Notes: generated by a model not told the origin, from the sequence alone. A DNA stretch of 64,000 bases from Cyclina sinensis (GCA_012932295.1 JAAONU010000004.1:11470630-11534629), one strand, 5' to 3'; counted from the first letter of the stretch, positions 10,882-23,589 are shown. Translations and numbers: made by a program.

Positions 10882-10901
10882 GGATCCCACCGCTGCCACC
10901 A
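10882..10901 (-). promoter_or_regulatory. Primer-binding site matching tRNA-Leu 3' end
   Basis: Plus-strand GGATCCCACCGCTGCCACCA equals the 3' end, including CCA, of eukaryotic tRNA-Leu of the AAG/CAG type over about 18 bases (tRNA sequence recalled from general knowledge). It lies 6 bp from the LTR edge, the expected place for minus-strand DNA priming. A second tRNA-like stretch, GGGTTCGAATC (10849-10859), matches the T-arm of the same tRNA; a perfect 8-bp stem (10863-10870 with 10880-10887) lies between the two. Confidence 0.8.
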
Positions 10902-10907
10902 AAAATA

Positions 10908-12482
10908 TGTTACGCCCCAGGCGTTTGCTAAGAAAACCACAGTACTATTTGACAGGGGTATATGCTTATGCTTCCGGGTTGCATCAGCTTATGGCGATAG
11001 GTTCAATCTACTATTGATTTCAGCAGGTGTCCTCTATGGGCAGGGTCTGTTCAAAAACAGGTTTGGTCATTGAACCTTGGGGTCGCTGGTTTGATGAAGG
11101 TTATTTGTTTCTTTTGGCGTCCGCAAGGAAAAGGGTCTTCATTGGCCAAGTTAACAACTGTCTGTTTGGCACCAGGTTCTAATATGGAACTTTCATACGG
11201 GATTGATTATGTATGGACTCCAACTTTAGCAATTTTCTAATTCTAATTTAAACTACTAAATGCACAAGAAAGATAAAGCTACTTTTCATAATATTTAATA
11301 AGTTACCAAAAAAAATCAACTATAAATGTTTCAATACAATGGTAGGCACAACAGTTACACACTACTTTACAATTATTTCTAACAAACTGAATTGTCTGCC
11401 TTTCAAGTGAGATGGCAAGATTAAATGACAGCAAAATCTGAATGATATAGAATTCTATAGTAGATGACAACGAACTTCAATATTTCATAGTTAAGATAAT
11501 CTATGACAAACTCTAACAAAATAGCCTAAAAATGCTTCAAAAACACGAAAATGAACCAATAAGTTTAATGTAAAAAATCGTACCAAAGTAAGTTTTAATT
11601 CTTTTTCCCAAGAAATAATGACGGAGTTTAGCCTAAGAAATTTTGCGTTGGAGTCCCCGAGTGCACTTTTCTCGGGTATTTATACCAAAAGACTAGTGCA
11701 GAGTGTGAAATGCACAAACTGCATCGCTCAGGGTGAATTCCACATCCCACAAGGTGCATTGTTGCATTTGCACAACGCACATAGCGCACGGTGCAATGCA
11801 CAAACTTTTCTGTGCAAGCAGGTGCTCGCCTAAAAATACCAAATTTCATTAGATTTCTGAATGAAAGTAAGCATAAAATTACCACAAATAAAAAAATATG
11901 CACCTCATATGATCGTTTCCTTGGATTACTAGCATAAGCCATGTCTTGAAGTCTTTCAAAAACTCTTTGACGAACTCTAAAGTAAAACCGTATACAAGGA
12001 TGCTGGTCGCGTAGCAACTGCCACAGAGTGCGCAAAATATGGCGACCGTTGTACATGTTGAAAGTGAAAGAAAACATTTCAGTCGTAATTTAACAAAACA
12101 CGTACTATAAAGTAACATAAATTAGTGCATTCAATTCCTTTGGATATACAGAACATACAGGATTAAGTTAAATGGATATAAATATGACATTAAAGCACAA
12201 TAAACTGAGAAAATCTAAGACTATGTGAACAGCATCCGGATAAAAAACAACTTACGGATAGGAAATTTAGGAACAGAAAGTTGTATAAGACAGACTGGTA
12301 TGACACTTGGAGACGATCAGTAGTCCTGTTTAATAACCTAGGGCTACGATTAGATTCATGTTTCATTGCCAGTAAATTCCAGCTATTAAAAAAAACAATT
12401 ACAGATGTTGAAAGAATTTTACAATTTGGCTAACTGTAAGTACAATTAGTATATTAATTTGTAGAATGCCTGGGGCATTACA
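10908..12482 (-). repeat. 5' LTR of the gypsy element
   Basis: 1575 bp. This is the promoter-bearing LTR for the minus-strand element; its inner edge at 10908 lies 6 bp from the primer-binding site. It carries the same TATA box (11677-11684) and GTGCA cluster as the other copy. Near-identity of the two LTRs indicates little time since reverse transcription. Confidence 0.95.
11677..11684 (-). promoter_or_regulatory. TATA box in the 5' LTR
   Basis: The minus strand reads TATAAATA inside GGTATAAATACCCGAG. An inverted repeat CCGAG...CTCGG follows within 15 bp. Transcription would be expected to start 25-30 bp downstream, near 11647-11653. The same box in the 3' LTR is at 1827-1834. Confidence 0.6.
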
Positions 12483-13554
12483 ATATTATTTTGCTTGAAG
12501 AGGAGGCTCGTGTTATAACTGTTAACATTCTCTTGAGACATTTGATTTTTTTTTTTAAATAGAACAGTTTTGTCTCGCATAGCAGAGGCATACATGTTAG
12601 AGAAAAAAATTTAAACACTTGAGGAGAAATCAAATGTCCTGGAACAGCGGTGACAAAGTAATATGATCATAATTTACAGATGGGATATATTCTAAAAAGA
12701 CATCGAAGAAAAAGGGTAGGCATCACATGCCTCAATGTTCCCCAGATCCTCCCAAGAGAAAATAGGATAAAGTCAGCATTCATGACAAGTATACACATAT
12801 CGATATATGGCATGCTATTTTTCCATTTTCCTTTCGAATAAAACATCGATTTAAGCAGTTATAAACCAAGAAATGTTTATCACGCACACAAAAAAATCAT
12901 TGTAAAAACATTTTAATAAATCATTTGAAATCCTACTTACTTCTAAAAAATCCATTTACTCTAGTTTTAAGAACAAAAAGTGTTATTAGAAGAAACAAAT
13001 ATGCTAGACAGAAATACATTTTTAAAGTAATAAACGGTCGTGTCTTTCGTTTTATATTGATGGTTATTAAATCCACGTTTCCTTAAATATTCGAAAACAC
13101 TTCGTTTTAAAACTTCCTAGTTTAGTACTTATAAAAACCATTGATTTCGAAGAATTCGCCTACAATATTTACTATGTTGTTCTCTATCAAGTACGGTCGT
13201 ATTGTTGTATTAAGTGTCTTTCAGTTAAGAGCAGTGTTAAGTTTCCTTGCACGGAAGTGAATTTGGAAGTTAAAGAAACATGTACTAATTGTAATGATAC
13301 ATATCCAGCCAATGGTTATCTTGATACATGTACCACCACTTATTACAATTTTCCGTTTTACATGTTCTCATAACCACACCTCTCAATGCAAGCGTGTTTA
13401 TCGAATTTCCTTTATTAATCATTGTAAAATGACAGCTGACAAAATAAGACACAAATAGTTCGTTTAAGTAGAGGAGCTTGTAGGCAAATCTTAAGAAATT
13501 GCTTTTTTAAAAATTTTCATCGCAATACATAGGACGTCTTGATATAGAATGGTT
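12483..13554. other. Non-coding flank right of the LTR retrotransposon
   Basis: AT-rich, no exon or RNA gene seen. It starts with the duplicated target bases ATATT. Confidence 0.5.
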
Positions 13555-13830
13555 TATTACCTGACAAATTTTCATTACATTGGGAAAGAAAATATAGGCT
13601 CTAGTGTGTTAATTAGGTAAATCTGTGTTTTGACCCTATGACCTAGTATTTATCCACATATGACCCATATTCGACCGCGACCTTGATATTATCAAAACAA
13701 ATTTTCATCACATTTGGAACGACTATGTAGCCTAACAGTGTTAACAAAGTTTTTCTATGTTTTAACCTTGTGACCTAATCTTTTACCCCATAGAACAGAT
13801 ATTCAACCCTGATGTCAGATAACAAGTTGC
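13555..13830 (+). repeat. Two diverged copies of the 60.6-61.6 kb core repeat
   Basis: Two tandem units of about 140-150 bp carry the same word order as the array at 60600-61600: a 'tgacctagt...gacccatattc' segment, then 'atcaaaac...aaattttcat', then 'gtgttaacaaagtttttctatg'. Neither end of a full element is visible nearby, so this looks like an eroded internal fragment. Confidence 0.55.
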
Positions 13831-15020
13831 GACAATTGAAGACCGAAACGGTTCACCCACTTAGTTGAACTATAAGTGAGATAATTATCAGTTCAATACA
13901 GAAACTCTTTTTTTCAAGATGACGGTTAAATTAATGTACAAATGAGTTCAACCACGGTGCCGATACCGCGTTATTTAGATGGATATGTGTGGGTCTGAAA
14001 TTTGTAAACAAAACGTCGATTGAGGTAACATTTTTTGTGATATTTTTTTAATACATCATATTTTTTCATCGGATAAAGCTGAGGGCTCTCTCCTTTTTGT
14101 AACACAAACTGTCCCCAAATGTTTTTCGCAAATATTTTGTAGTTTTTTAATAAAGTGCAACAGCGCATTTTAATTTGCTATAAATTGTCATGATATGTTT
14201 GGAAGCACATCATAAAAGCGAAGCTAAAACTACCTTTATAGTTAGTTTAAGAAACGTTTTATCTGTTTGGAGCGAACAATATTTGATACAGAATAAACAA
14301 TATGTGCGGAAAGCATTTAATTCAACAAGTGAACAAAATAATGCCAAATAATGCAAAGAAATATGTGTGGAATAGTTTTTTAAAATGATATGTGTGGAAG
14401 CAACATTTCCATGTAACCACTATCAATATGGTTTTCTGCAACAGAAACATTGTTGCACAACATCAAGTCGGCGCTGAAGATTCTGAAGACGTGAACGCGT
14501 CGGATTCATGTAATTTTACAGATACTGAGTACTTAAATAACTGAAGAATTGTTAGTGCATTTAAATAGACCATCTGTGAGTGGAATTCGTACTCATGCCG
14601 CTTCGATCATAAGTCGTATATTAAGGGATCGCGTGTTAAGAAAATGTTGATCATTATCAAACATGATAATTTTCATTTTCATACCGATGAAGCATTTCAT
14701 CAGCTTTTTTGGTTAAAACCATAGTGTTATTTCAGTAATTTGTTTTCTGTAAAACGACAAAATAAAAAATAATAAAAAAATATTAATCTTCAATAACAAC
14801 TTGTACACGTGTTTTGCTATAATGTTAATAATATCAAATATAATCGGAGCGCCGACTGATAAAATCGTTTAACAGCATATAATAACATACAAATTTGTTG
14901 CACGCAAAAAATTGTCAGTGCGTGCGTTGTGCGTGTGTCATTTTCATAATTTCTCCCCTCCAACCCAAAAATATTGTTTTTTTTTCTACTTTCCGTCCGT
15001 CTGTATGTCTGTCTGCATGT
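13831..15020. other. AT-rich non-coding DNA
   Basis: No supported gene. A 65-codon minus-strand frame near 14.0-14.2 kb has no recognisable content. Confidence 0.4.
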
Positions 15021-16410
15021 AACAAAGTTTGTCTGCACTTATTCTCTATAACCGCTGGTCGGATTTCAATGGATCTTGCAATGTTTTACTGGTACCAAGC
15101 CTAGTTGAGCAAATTTTCGGCTTTTTCGGTTCAAAGATTTCCTGCGAAGTTATGGACTTTATTTGCCCAAAGTTGAACACATATGGGCATATCTCTAAAA
15201 CAGCTGGTCTAATTAAAAAAAAATCACAGGAATGATTGTTAGCAAGTACAGATACACGTATTGTTGACTTGTTACAGTCGGCTGAATTTAAGTGGGTTTA
15301 TTGGCCTAAATGTGGTCAAAATTTGGACATATATTAATAGAATCTATCATTGGGGTGGTTGAAGATCGGAATATGCAAACCCAAGGGTAACCGGTCTGGA
15401 ATAGGTCACCCGAGGGTTTGGATATCCCGATCTTTAACCATCCCCAATGATTGATTATTTTTCTCATTAATTCACTCATGGAACAAAAAATACTAACAAA
15501 CGCAAAAAAAAAATTTGGAACTATTTTTATGCATATTCACGTCTGTGAACCGCATAAAAACCAAATTTGAATTAATCAGAGAACATGTGATTTAAAGTGT
15601 AAACACAGATGAATTTAAAATGTTGACTCAACGCTCAAAATTGACTGAATACAAAAAGTAGTTCGCATTCTAAAGCCATTCGAGATTAGCCCATGTGAGA
15701 TCCGATTTTCCACCACGTCTTCTTTTAGTAACATCTTCGAATTTTTCTGTCTAGTTAGTGAGGAGAGCATTTCTGAAATCTCAATAAACACTGGTCTGAT
15801 TGTGACAAAACTTCACATGCATGATTGTTAGCAAGTGTAATTACAAGTATGATTGATGTGTTCCGGACGGCTGATTTTAAGTGGAATGATGTGCCTTGAT
15901 TTGTCCAAATTTGATTACATATGGGCATATCTCCCTAATCACTTGTCTGATTTTGGAAAATCTTCACCGAAATGATTGTTAGCAAAAGTAGCTATAAGTT
16001 TTGTTGATGTGGTCCGGTCGGCTGTTTTAGTGGAGTTATGGGCCTTTATTTGTCAAAATTTGAACACATATGAGCATATCTCCTTAGCCACTTGTCTGAT
16101 TTTGACAACATTTCACAGAAATAATTGTTAGGTAGTGTAGTTATAAGTTTTATTGATGTGTTCCGGACGGATGATTTTAGTGGAGTTATAGCCCTTGATT
16201 TGAGTCAGATTGAATTATTTTGGGCATATCTCCATAACTGCTGACTGAATTTAAAAAAAAAACTTCAAAAGATTGATTATAAGCCAGAGTACTTATGCAA
16301 TTTTGTGTTGTTCCTGTTGACTGATTTATAGTGAGGTTTTGTCTCTAAATTTATCCAAATGTGAATACATTTGGGTATATCTCACAGCAGTGATCATTAG
16401 CAAGTGAAGT
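15021..16410 (+). repeat. Tandem-core array (about 140-155 bp units) with a nested insertion
   Basis: Repeated units contain 'gggcatatctcc...ctg(g/a)tctgatt', 'aatgattgttagcaagt', 'gttgatgtgttccgg(t/a)cgg' and 'agtggagttatgggccttgatttgtc'. At least five units can be followed at about 15130, 15780, 15910, 16060 and 16200. The first unit is separated from the rest by roughly 450 bp at about 15335-15780 that carries a foldback hairpin. No coding frame runs through the array. Confidence 0.75.
15338..15457. repeat. Foldback hairpin nested in the tandem array
   Basis: An imperfect inverted repeat of about 40 bp per arm: 'atcattggggtggttgaagatcgg' on the left against the reverse complement of 'ccgatctttaaccatccccaatgat' on the right, with smaller pairings (GGGT/ACCC) in the centre. 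It interrupts the periodic core array, so it probably inserted later. Confidence 0.65.
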
Positions 16411-16435
16411 TACGCATATATTATTGACTTATACT

Positions 16436-16850
16436 GACAAACTATTTTACTAAACTTGTACAACACCAACTTATAATTGCATGTGACAAACTATTTTATC
16501 TACATAACGAATTAAACTTTGTACATCACGAACTTATAACTGCACAGGCAAACTTTTTTATCTACATAACGAACTAAACTTTGTACATCACGAACTTATA
16601 CTTGCACAAGACAAATTATTTTATCTACCTAAGGAACTAAACTTTGTACATCACGAACTTATACCTCAAGTCTTGCACAAGACAAACTATTTATCTACAT
16701 AACAAACTAAACTCTGTACAAAATGAACTTATTATTGCACAAAACAAACTACTGCATCTACATAACGAAGTAAACTCTGTACATTACGAACTTAATATTG
16801 CACACCACAAACTGTTGTATTTACATGACAAACTAGTATTAATTATATAT
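16436..16850 (+). repeat. Minisatellite, about 65-80 bp unit, six copies
   Basis: Units contain 'tatctacataacgaactaaa' then 'tttgtacatcacgaacttat' and 'cacaagacaaact'. The period is uneven and the last copies are diverged. A 103-codon frame across it is a by-product of the repeat and is not a gene. Confidence 0.8.
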
Positions 16851-16859
16851 GTAGTTCAG

Positions 16860-19800
16860 GCGTTCCTTAGATTTCCATCTGTCAGTGAGAAGTTTATTTA
16901 TTTGTTAGGAATCGGCGATGGAGACCAAAGTATAAAGCGCCAGCGTTATAAGTAAAGTGGTTTAGTCTTTCACTAAGAAGTGATGAATTTGCGAAATAAA
17001 AACTAAATCTTGTATAAACATGACATGTTACCATGCTCATAAACGATTTTAATATAAACTCTGTTGAAAGTGGATACACGTAAATAGTTTGCTTCACACA
17101 TATCTTTTTAAAAAGCTATTCCACACATATCTCTTTTGCATGATTTGGCATTATTTTGTTCACTTGTTGAATCCAAACATACATTTTAAGTTTTAATAAT
17201 ATCAATTTATAGTTTTGGAGCTGATGTTTATATACACGGCTTTTGCTCACATAGATAAAAATAACATGCCAAATATGCATTCTGCAAAAGCACTTAAAGT
17301 GCAATACTTGGTTATTGCGTTGGGTGGGGGATGTAGTATTTTTTGCAATTTTTCACTGCAGTATCCCATTATATGGAGATACAGTATAATATATGTCTAC
17401 AATGATGGTAAATGTTTCAAGAAAAACACAGTATCAATAGATGCGTGTTTTAGCTGATGACCTAGCATCTGTAAAATTGAAATTTTAGACCAATAAAAAA
17501 AATTGAATTGATAATTGGGTTTATCAGGGAAGTAGGAGATAACAAAGCCCTATTTTGAATGATTAAAAACAAGAATCTTTACACCTCTCGCAAAGTTTTT
17601 GTCTTCAGTGTTGCAGAGAAAAATATTGAATGAAAGAGTGAGTATTTACTAATTTTCGTTTAAATTTTACAGTTCTAATAAGGATTTATCTTTAAATTAT
17701 GTATTTAATACATGGAATAAACATCTTATTATTTATAATGATAACTTTAAATAGCTTAAATACACATTTATTTTCTCAGTTGTCTGAAGAGTCTTTAATT
17801 ATAAGGACTTTAATTGTTAAATATAAATTGTAAATGTTAAAACTACGGGATATTGCGTGGATGTAAGGAAAATAAGCCTGACCCTTGTCGGCCATGTTTA
17901 TTCATAGATCAAAATAATGTCCACAATTTCTACAGAGGGTCTCCCAAGCTCCAATTTGTGCCAAATTATTTTCAAACAAGCCAGCACTAAGGGTTACTGC
18001 AAATACCTCGTATCTCATGTTTTTTTTGTTGTGTAAAATTCATTTTTTAAAATATTTTCTGATGTACTGGGAGGAGATGTATAATGTGTCAAAAGTTCAC
18101 CTTAGTATCGCCTTTGATATTGATTTGTGACTGAACCAAATATCGATTATCAGCCTAATTATGGAGTAATTATAACAAGGAGGCATGCATTTAATAATAT
18201 ATGAAATTACAAATATTGAATTAAAAAAATTAACAATAAATTCCGGAAAATAAATTTTATCTGACAGTGTGATTCCATTAAAATACTTACGTAACGGACT
18301 TTCACATTAGGGTAACTGTCACATGATTTGCAATATTTAGAGAAGAAATGTTTATGTATACAGGAATCATTGTTGTTATTGTGAATGATACATCAAAACT
18401 ATGTAATAACTTAAATGTTGTAATTTCAAATAACTTTAAAAAGTTTTTTTTATTTTACCTATTAATATCTTTATTTTATTTGTGCATAAAACTGAAAGAA
18501 GTCCATGCGCTGTTGGTTAGCTAGCTGCCTCATATGTCACTGAAATTTAAAAAAACACGAAATGAATCCTGCTAGCAACATGATTTTTGTCAGTTTTAAA
18601 GCTGTATAAAAGCAAATATTTGTATTTCTGAGATGGTATATGACTTACCTTTTTATCATAAACTTTGACGAAAAATAAATTAAAGCTAAAATCTGTCGGT
18701 CCGTAGCTCAGTGCATTTTTCTAGTGATGCATATATATCACTATCTATTTTTTTAGATGTGGCCAGACATTGATGAGGAGCTTTTTTTCAGCCTGTTGAT
18801 AATGACTTCAAAACGAGCAAAAGTTGGCAGAACAAAAATAAATTTCTCAAAAAGCAGAATTGTTTGTTATTGCAAAAGTCAGACCTGTATGCAGTGAGAC
18901 AAATCTGTTGGCAGAAAGTGTTAAAAGTGAGTGTTGTGTAGCATACTTTCTTCAGAGGTTTCAAACTTAAGAGTACTAAGAAACATCATTCTTTATCATA
19001 ACAAGAATACGAGTGTAGTGAAACAAAGCAGATTGTAGATAGTGAAAAACTTGAGAGACATGAAACAAACACAAGTCGAAAGTGGAGGTAAATCAGTCAA
19101 ACTGTCAATGTATCGCAGCGTGTTTAGCAAGGAATTCATTTTTTTTTCATGTTACAAGCTATTTGTCTATAACTTGTCTTTTCACATTTTTGAAAATGGA
19201 AAAGGATCATACTACTTATGGAAAGAGAGCAGTGACATGAAAGGTTCAGGTGAAAATTAACATGCCCAAAACTGTACTTGTTGTCATTGGCAAAATATGT
19301 TGAACATGTTGTTATTTACTCAGAAGCATGTGCAGGCAAGGCTAGGAATCAAATAACTGTATCTTCCTTAATTCATGCTTTAACATACGTCTGAAATCTT
19401 TAAACGAGGGAGTGGATATACACACATGGGATGCGACAATATGCACTCGGAAATCGAGTTTGCGGAATAAAACATTGTATACAAAATTAATGGAACACAA
19501 ACGTTACAATGACAAAGAGACGAGATTCCTATACAGTAATACACTAAAAACACATTGAATTTTTAGATTACAAAAGCATGAAGTCAGAGTTAATCTGTGG
19601 ATGGACAAAGATGAGGCATCTGAGGTTTATAAATGCGGACACAAAAAGAATCCTGTATTTCAGATGTTATAATTTGAGTGATGAATGCCAGTCTGCTGAG
19701 ATAGTCAGATCAGTGATGCTTGGACAGCTCATCCCTTATAGGTATAAACAGCTGCTAAGAAAAAGGATCCTCTTTCATTGTGTAAAAAGTGTTTCATGAA

Positions 19801-20370
19801 TATTACACACTATTTCTGCCATTCAGTTCTGCAGTTCAGTATAAACTTCCAGAACCCAATGCAGAAGTGTCTGATGATTGACACAGATGCATAATAAGTG
19901 GAAACATGAACATTGATAATGGAAAGCACATAGTCTGTAACGATATTGTCACAGCACTTCACAATACTTTCAACTAATTTAATAAAGCTCAGATGAGTAA
20001 ATTAACTAAAGCAGGCTTAATTGCCTATGACCGCTCAGCAATATACAGTTTCAGAGCTATTTTTAGTTTATCATCTTTTTCAATATATGTGAACACGAAT
20101 TTAAGTATTTTTAAATGACACTGTGTTCATTGTTGATATCAGAAAAGACTGATACAGGTGTTTTACTGTTAAAATACATTTCACATACTTGGTGCGAAAA
20201 CTTTGTATATATACAGATACTATGTTTGTGTGACGTCTTGCTAAATCTCTTTGTTTGTTTACTTTGAGCAAAGGTATTGTATCCAAATACAGCATTTTTT
20301 GTTGGTTTAAATGTAACAATTTCCTATTGTATCTAATGATACGATGTTTTTGCAGAGAAATAATGTTTTC
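16860..20370. other. AT-rich non-coding DNA
   Basis: No gene can be supported. Short frames at 19042-19260 and 19578-19799 lack recognisable domains; the second is in a slightly less AT-rich patch and could be an eroded exon or transposase remnant. Confidence 0.35.
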
Positions 20371-20377
20371 ATTTTTA

Positions 20378-21638
20378 TACGCCCGTTTGAAAAACGGGAC
20401 ATATTATGGGAACGCCCATGGCGAGCGGCGTCCAGTTTTGTCCGGAGCATATATTGAACGTGCATGGATGGATTTTTATGATGCTTGGTACCAATGTTCA
20501 CTATCATAGGGGGTAGTGTCCCGGGCATGAACCACGTCTCTAGGTCAATGGTCAGTGGAAAACGCCTGTCCGGAGCAAAACTTCAACATGTATTGAGAGA
20601 TTTTAATATAACTTGGCATAAATGTTGATCATTGTAAAGCGGAATGACGCACGCAAAATTCAGGTCCCTTTGGCCAATGTAAGGGTCACACATAGAGGTC
20701 AAAGGCCAGATAAAAAATATATGAAAATGTGTGTATGGACCATTTAGTCATAATGAATTGAGGTATTCTATAAAAAATGTTCACCATCATGAGGTAGAGC
20801 ATTACTTGCATAATCCAGGTCCATAAATGCAAGGTCAAGATCAATATTAGAAATATTTTTCTTTCTCCTGAAAATTTTAATAAAATGGTGATACAAGGTT
20901 TTTTAAAGTATCCCCACGACCTTTAAGATGATGAAATGTCCAGATTTTGTCCGGAGCATATCTTCTACATGCATGGAGCGATTTTAGTATTACTTGACAC
21001 AAAAGTTCAACATCATAAAACGTAGTGTTGCGCGAAGGAATCAGGTCTCTAGGTCAAAGGTCAAGATCACACCTAGAGGTCAGTGTAAAACGCTTGTCAG
21101 GAGGAAAACTTCTGTATATATCGAGAGATTTTAATATAACTTGGCACAAATTTTGACAATTGTAAGGCGGTATATTGTACCCAAAATTCAGGTCACTGGG
21201 GCCAAGACAGGGGTCAAAAATAGAGGTCAAAGGTCAGATAAAAATATGAGAATGTGTGTATGGACTATTTAGTAAACATGAATTGAGGGATTCTAACATA
21301 AGTGTTCACCATCATGAGATTGAGGGTTACAAACATAATCCTCGTCCATATATGTAAGGCCACTAGAGATGATGATTTTGTTGTGGAACATATCTTCTAC
21401 ATGCATTGAGGGATTTTAGTATTACTTGATACAAAAGTTCACCATCATCAAACATAGTGTTGCGCGCATGAACCAGATCTCTAGATCAAAGGTTAATGTT
21501 ACACTTAGCTGTCAGAAGTTCATTTCAAATGTTTGTGTCACTATCAAGCATTAGAAATAGTCAAACTTGCTTCCCCGCAAACACCTCTTGTTATCCATTA
21601 TGTCCACATCTTCTGCAAAGCTTTTTTGACGGGCGTAT
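20378..21638 (+). mobile_element. Non-autonomous tandem-core element, TACGCCCGT ends
   Basis: It begins TACGCCCGT and ends ACGGGCGTA, a 9-bp inverted terminal pair. Just inside the left end is a hairpin (CCCGTT-TGAAA-AACGGG, about 20382-20398). The interior is a series of related units with 'gtccggagcatat', 'tgcatggagcgattttagtattacttg', 'aaggtcaaaggtcagat' and similar words. No ORF. I recognise this general type from bivalve genomes, but the superfamily is uncertain; a Helentron-like origin is an inference. Confidence 0.65.
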
Positions 21639-21639
21639 T

Positions 21640-22960
21640 TTGTGACAATGGCATCCTTGTTCATATCTATTTTAGACAAAACCTTTGTATGTTGAGATAC
21701 CAGGTTTTTGCAATGGGGATTTGAAATCAGTTCATTTGAAATGTTTGTGCAAAAATGTTTGTTGTAGAAAGTAAGTTATGAATAATCAATAGAATTTGTG
21801 TGCAAAAACAAATTTCTTCTTTTTTCTCAGAATTTATTAGAGTTATGTTCTTGGCATGATTCCACCAAAAATATAATCAATACTTCATTTATAAACGAAA
21901 GAAAAGTCTAGGAAACACAATTAAGAACATTTTAGAAATATTTTTCCTTCTCCTGAAAACTTTTATAAAATGAAGATACAAGGTTTTTGCAGTAACCCCA
22001 CGAGCTGCAGTTTCTAGGAAGTTTTCTGTAAAGATTCCAATACAGACATGTAAGGTAAATAACCCACTACTTTTTTTGCCGTGTTTTTAACAGATCAAAA
22101 TTAATTTAACAATATATATAGAATTTGTCCGAAAGAATATTTGTGCTATAATATTTCCAATTAGTCAATGCATTGATGAAGAGATCAGCTTTGAAGTTTT
22201 ATGTTTTGTTTGCAGCAACAAATTTCTGTATTGAACTCAATTAATTCACAGAAAGAAATCAATTGGTTTCGGAAATGTCCTGTGAATGCAATTTGCTAAC
22301 GGACAGATTGACTACTGACGTAATTCCCAGCAATGAGTGATCAAAGCATATATTCTGTTTCAACAGGAAAATTAGATTAAATGTAAATAGCTGTATCTTT
22401 TTGACGGTTCCTTTGACTGGACTTTTATCTGCTTTGATGATGCTAAAATGTTTACGAGACACTGTAAAATACACGTCTTTCCACTTGATGGTGCTACGGC
22501 TATGTAACAGCATCAGTGTCACGTGACCGTTATGGCTATCAAAACAGAAAGTGTAGGATTGAAATGACATTGTTTATGTTTTCTTGTTTACTGAGAGTAA
22601 TCGATATGGTTATATCGGTGAGTGACAGATGAATAAGTGCGTCTCTTCGATAAAAGATCTACTTTACAGGTGAAAAAAGTGTTGCGACTTCTCGACCGAC
22701 TAAACGAAAGTAGAACGATCTGTCAAAGTTTTTTAGTAATGTTCTGAAAATGTGATTCATTGAAGAAAAAGGAGGTAATATTTTGGTAGAGGGATTCAAA
22801 ATCTAAAAGATAACAATAAGGTTTAAGCATTTGATTAATACGTAGAAGAAATACAACATGTTGATTATTGAGAGTGGTGAAAATGACATTTCTTGAGTTC
22901 TTCCCCTTGTCAATGATACTACCTGATATACAGGGTTCATGCATGTTTTTGTTTTCATTT
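21640..22960. other. AT-rich non-coding DNA
   Basis: No supported gene or RNA. The 103-codon minus-strand frame at 22259-22570 has no recognisable content and no flanking splice signals that I could match. Confidence 0.35.
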
Positions 22961-22963
22961 TAG

Positions 22964-23034
22964 ACCAGAATCAATCATAAAACACCATCCACACAATGTG
23001 CTGGCCCCCTGTGTTCCTGTCCATGCTAACAAAG
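22964..23034 (+). CDS. Candidate internal exon, unknown gene
   Basis: A strong acceptor (polypyrimidine then TTTTAG) at 22963 and a donor AAAG/GTTAGT at 23034-23040 enclose 71 bp. Only one frame is open; it encodes a 23-residue stretch containing HHPHN and APCVPVHANK. It starts with one base of a split codon and ends with one. The product is not recognised. Compositionally it is richer in GC than its surroundings. Confidence 0.3.
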
Positions 23035-23589
23035 GTTAGTTTTCTTTTTGAGTATCATTATTCTATGTGTGAAACTCCAAACAATCTCTGAAAGAAATGT
23101 GATATGAAAATAAATGTAAAACATATATTTTTTTTTTTCAAAATATGTGTGCTCTTACATATGACTATCCTGTAAGCATAGTAAAAATTCACAAGATTAA
23201 CATAGCAAGTTATTTTTAAGAAGTTTTACAAGCATTATGCATGTTTTAATGATGGTTTATATGTTATACAAACATCTCTATCTGACAGACATGAATCTTT
23301 ATCAATAGGACAATAACTGGATTTCTGTTCTCTCTGCTCTTCATTTGCATACTACAAACCATCTATTTTTAATAGTTTAAATCCTCGGTGGTAATGGTTC
23401 AGTATATCAAATTTCCTCATTTAGCTGTCAAATAGACTACAGGCAACTTTACTTAAGTGCAACCCCCACCCCACCGATTATTATGAAGTTTTACAGCCTA
23501 TGATGAATGAAGTAACCCAAGCATATGTGAAACACTAACCATTTTAACCATTCAGTTTGAGTTGACTGTTAAAAAGTATAATGCATTTG

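Larger units (their letters stand above)
1058..12482 (-). mobile_element. Complete Ty3/gypsy LTR retrotransposon with extra third ORF
   Basis: An 11.4 kb element lying on the minus strand. Two direct LTRs (1058-2631 and 10908-12482) enclose gag, pol and a third frame, in three different reading frames. The domain order protease, reverse transcriptase, RNase H, integrase assigns it to Ty3/gypsy (Metaviridae). Each LTR begins TG and ends CA inside an imperfect 15-bp inverted terminal repeat (TGTTACGCCCCAGGC against TGTAATGCCCCAGGC). Both sides are flanked by a short duplicated target: ATAT if TG...CA ends are assumed, up to AATATT if the ambiguous end bases are counted. The LTRs differ only by one A in a homopolymer, and all three long frames are open, so the insertion looks recent and possibly competent. 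Confidence 0.95.

Noticed and set aside
10849..10901. tRNA gene at the gypsy leader
   Set aside because: Only T-arm and acceptor-end matches are present; there is no D-arm or anticodon arm. It is the primer-binding region.
16644..16955. 103-codon plus-strand frame with a coiled-coil look
   Set aside because: It is the translation of the 65-80 bp minisatellite, which explains the regular residues.
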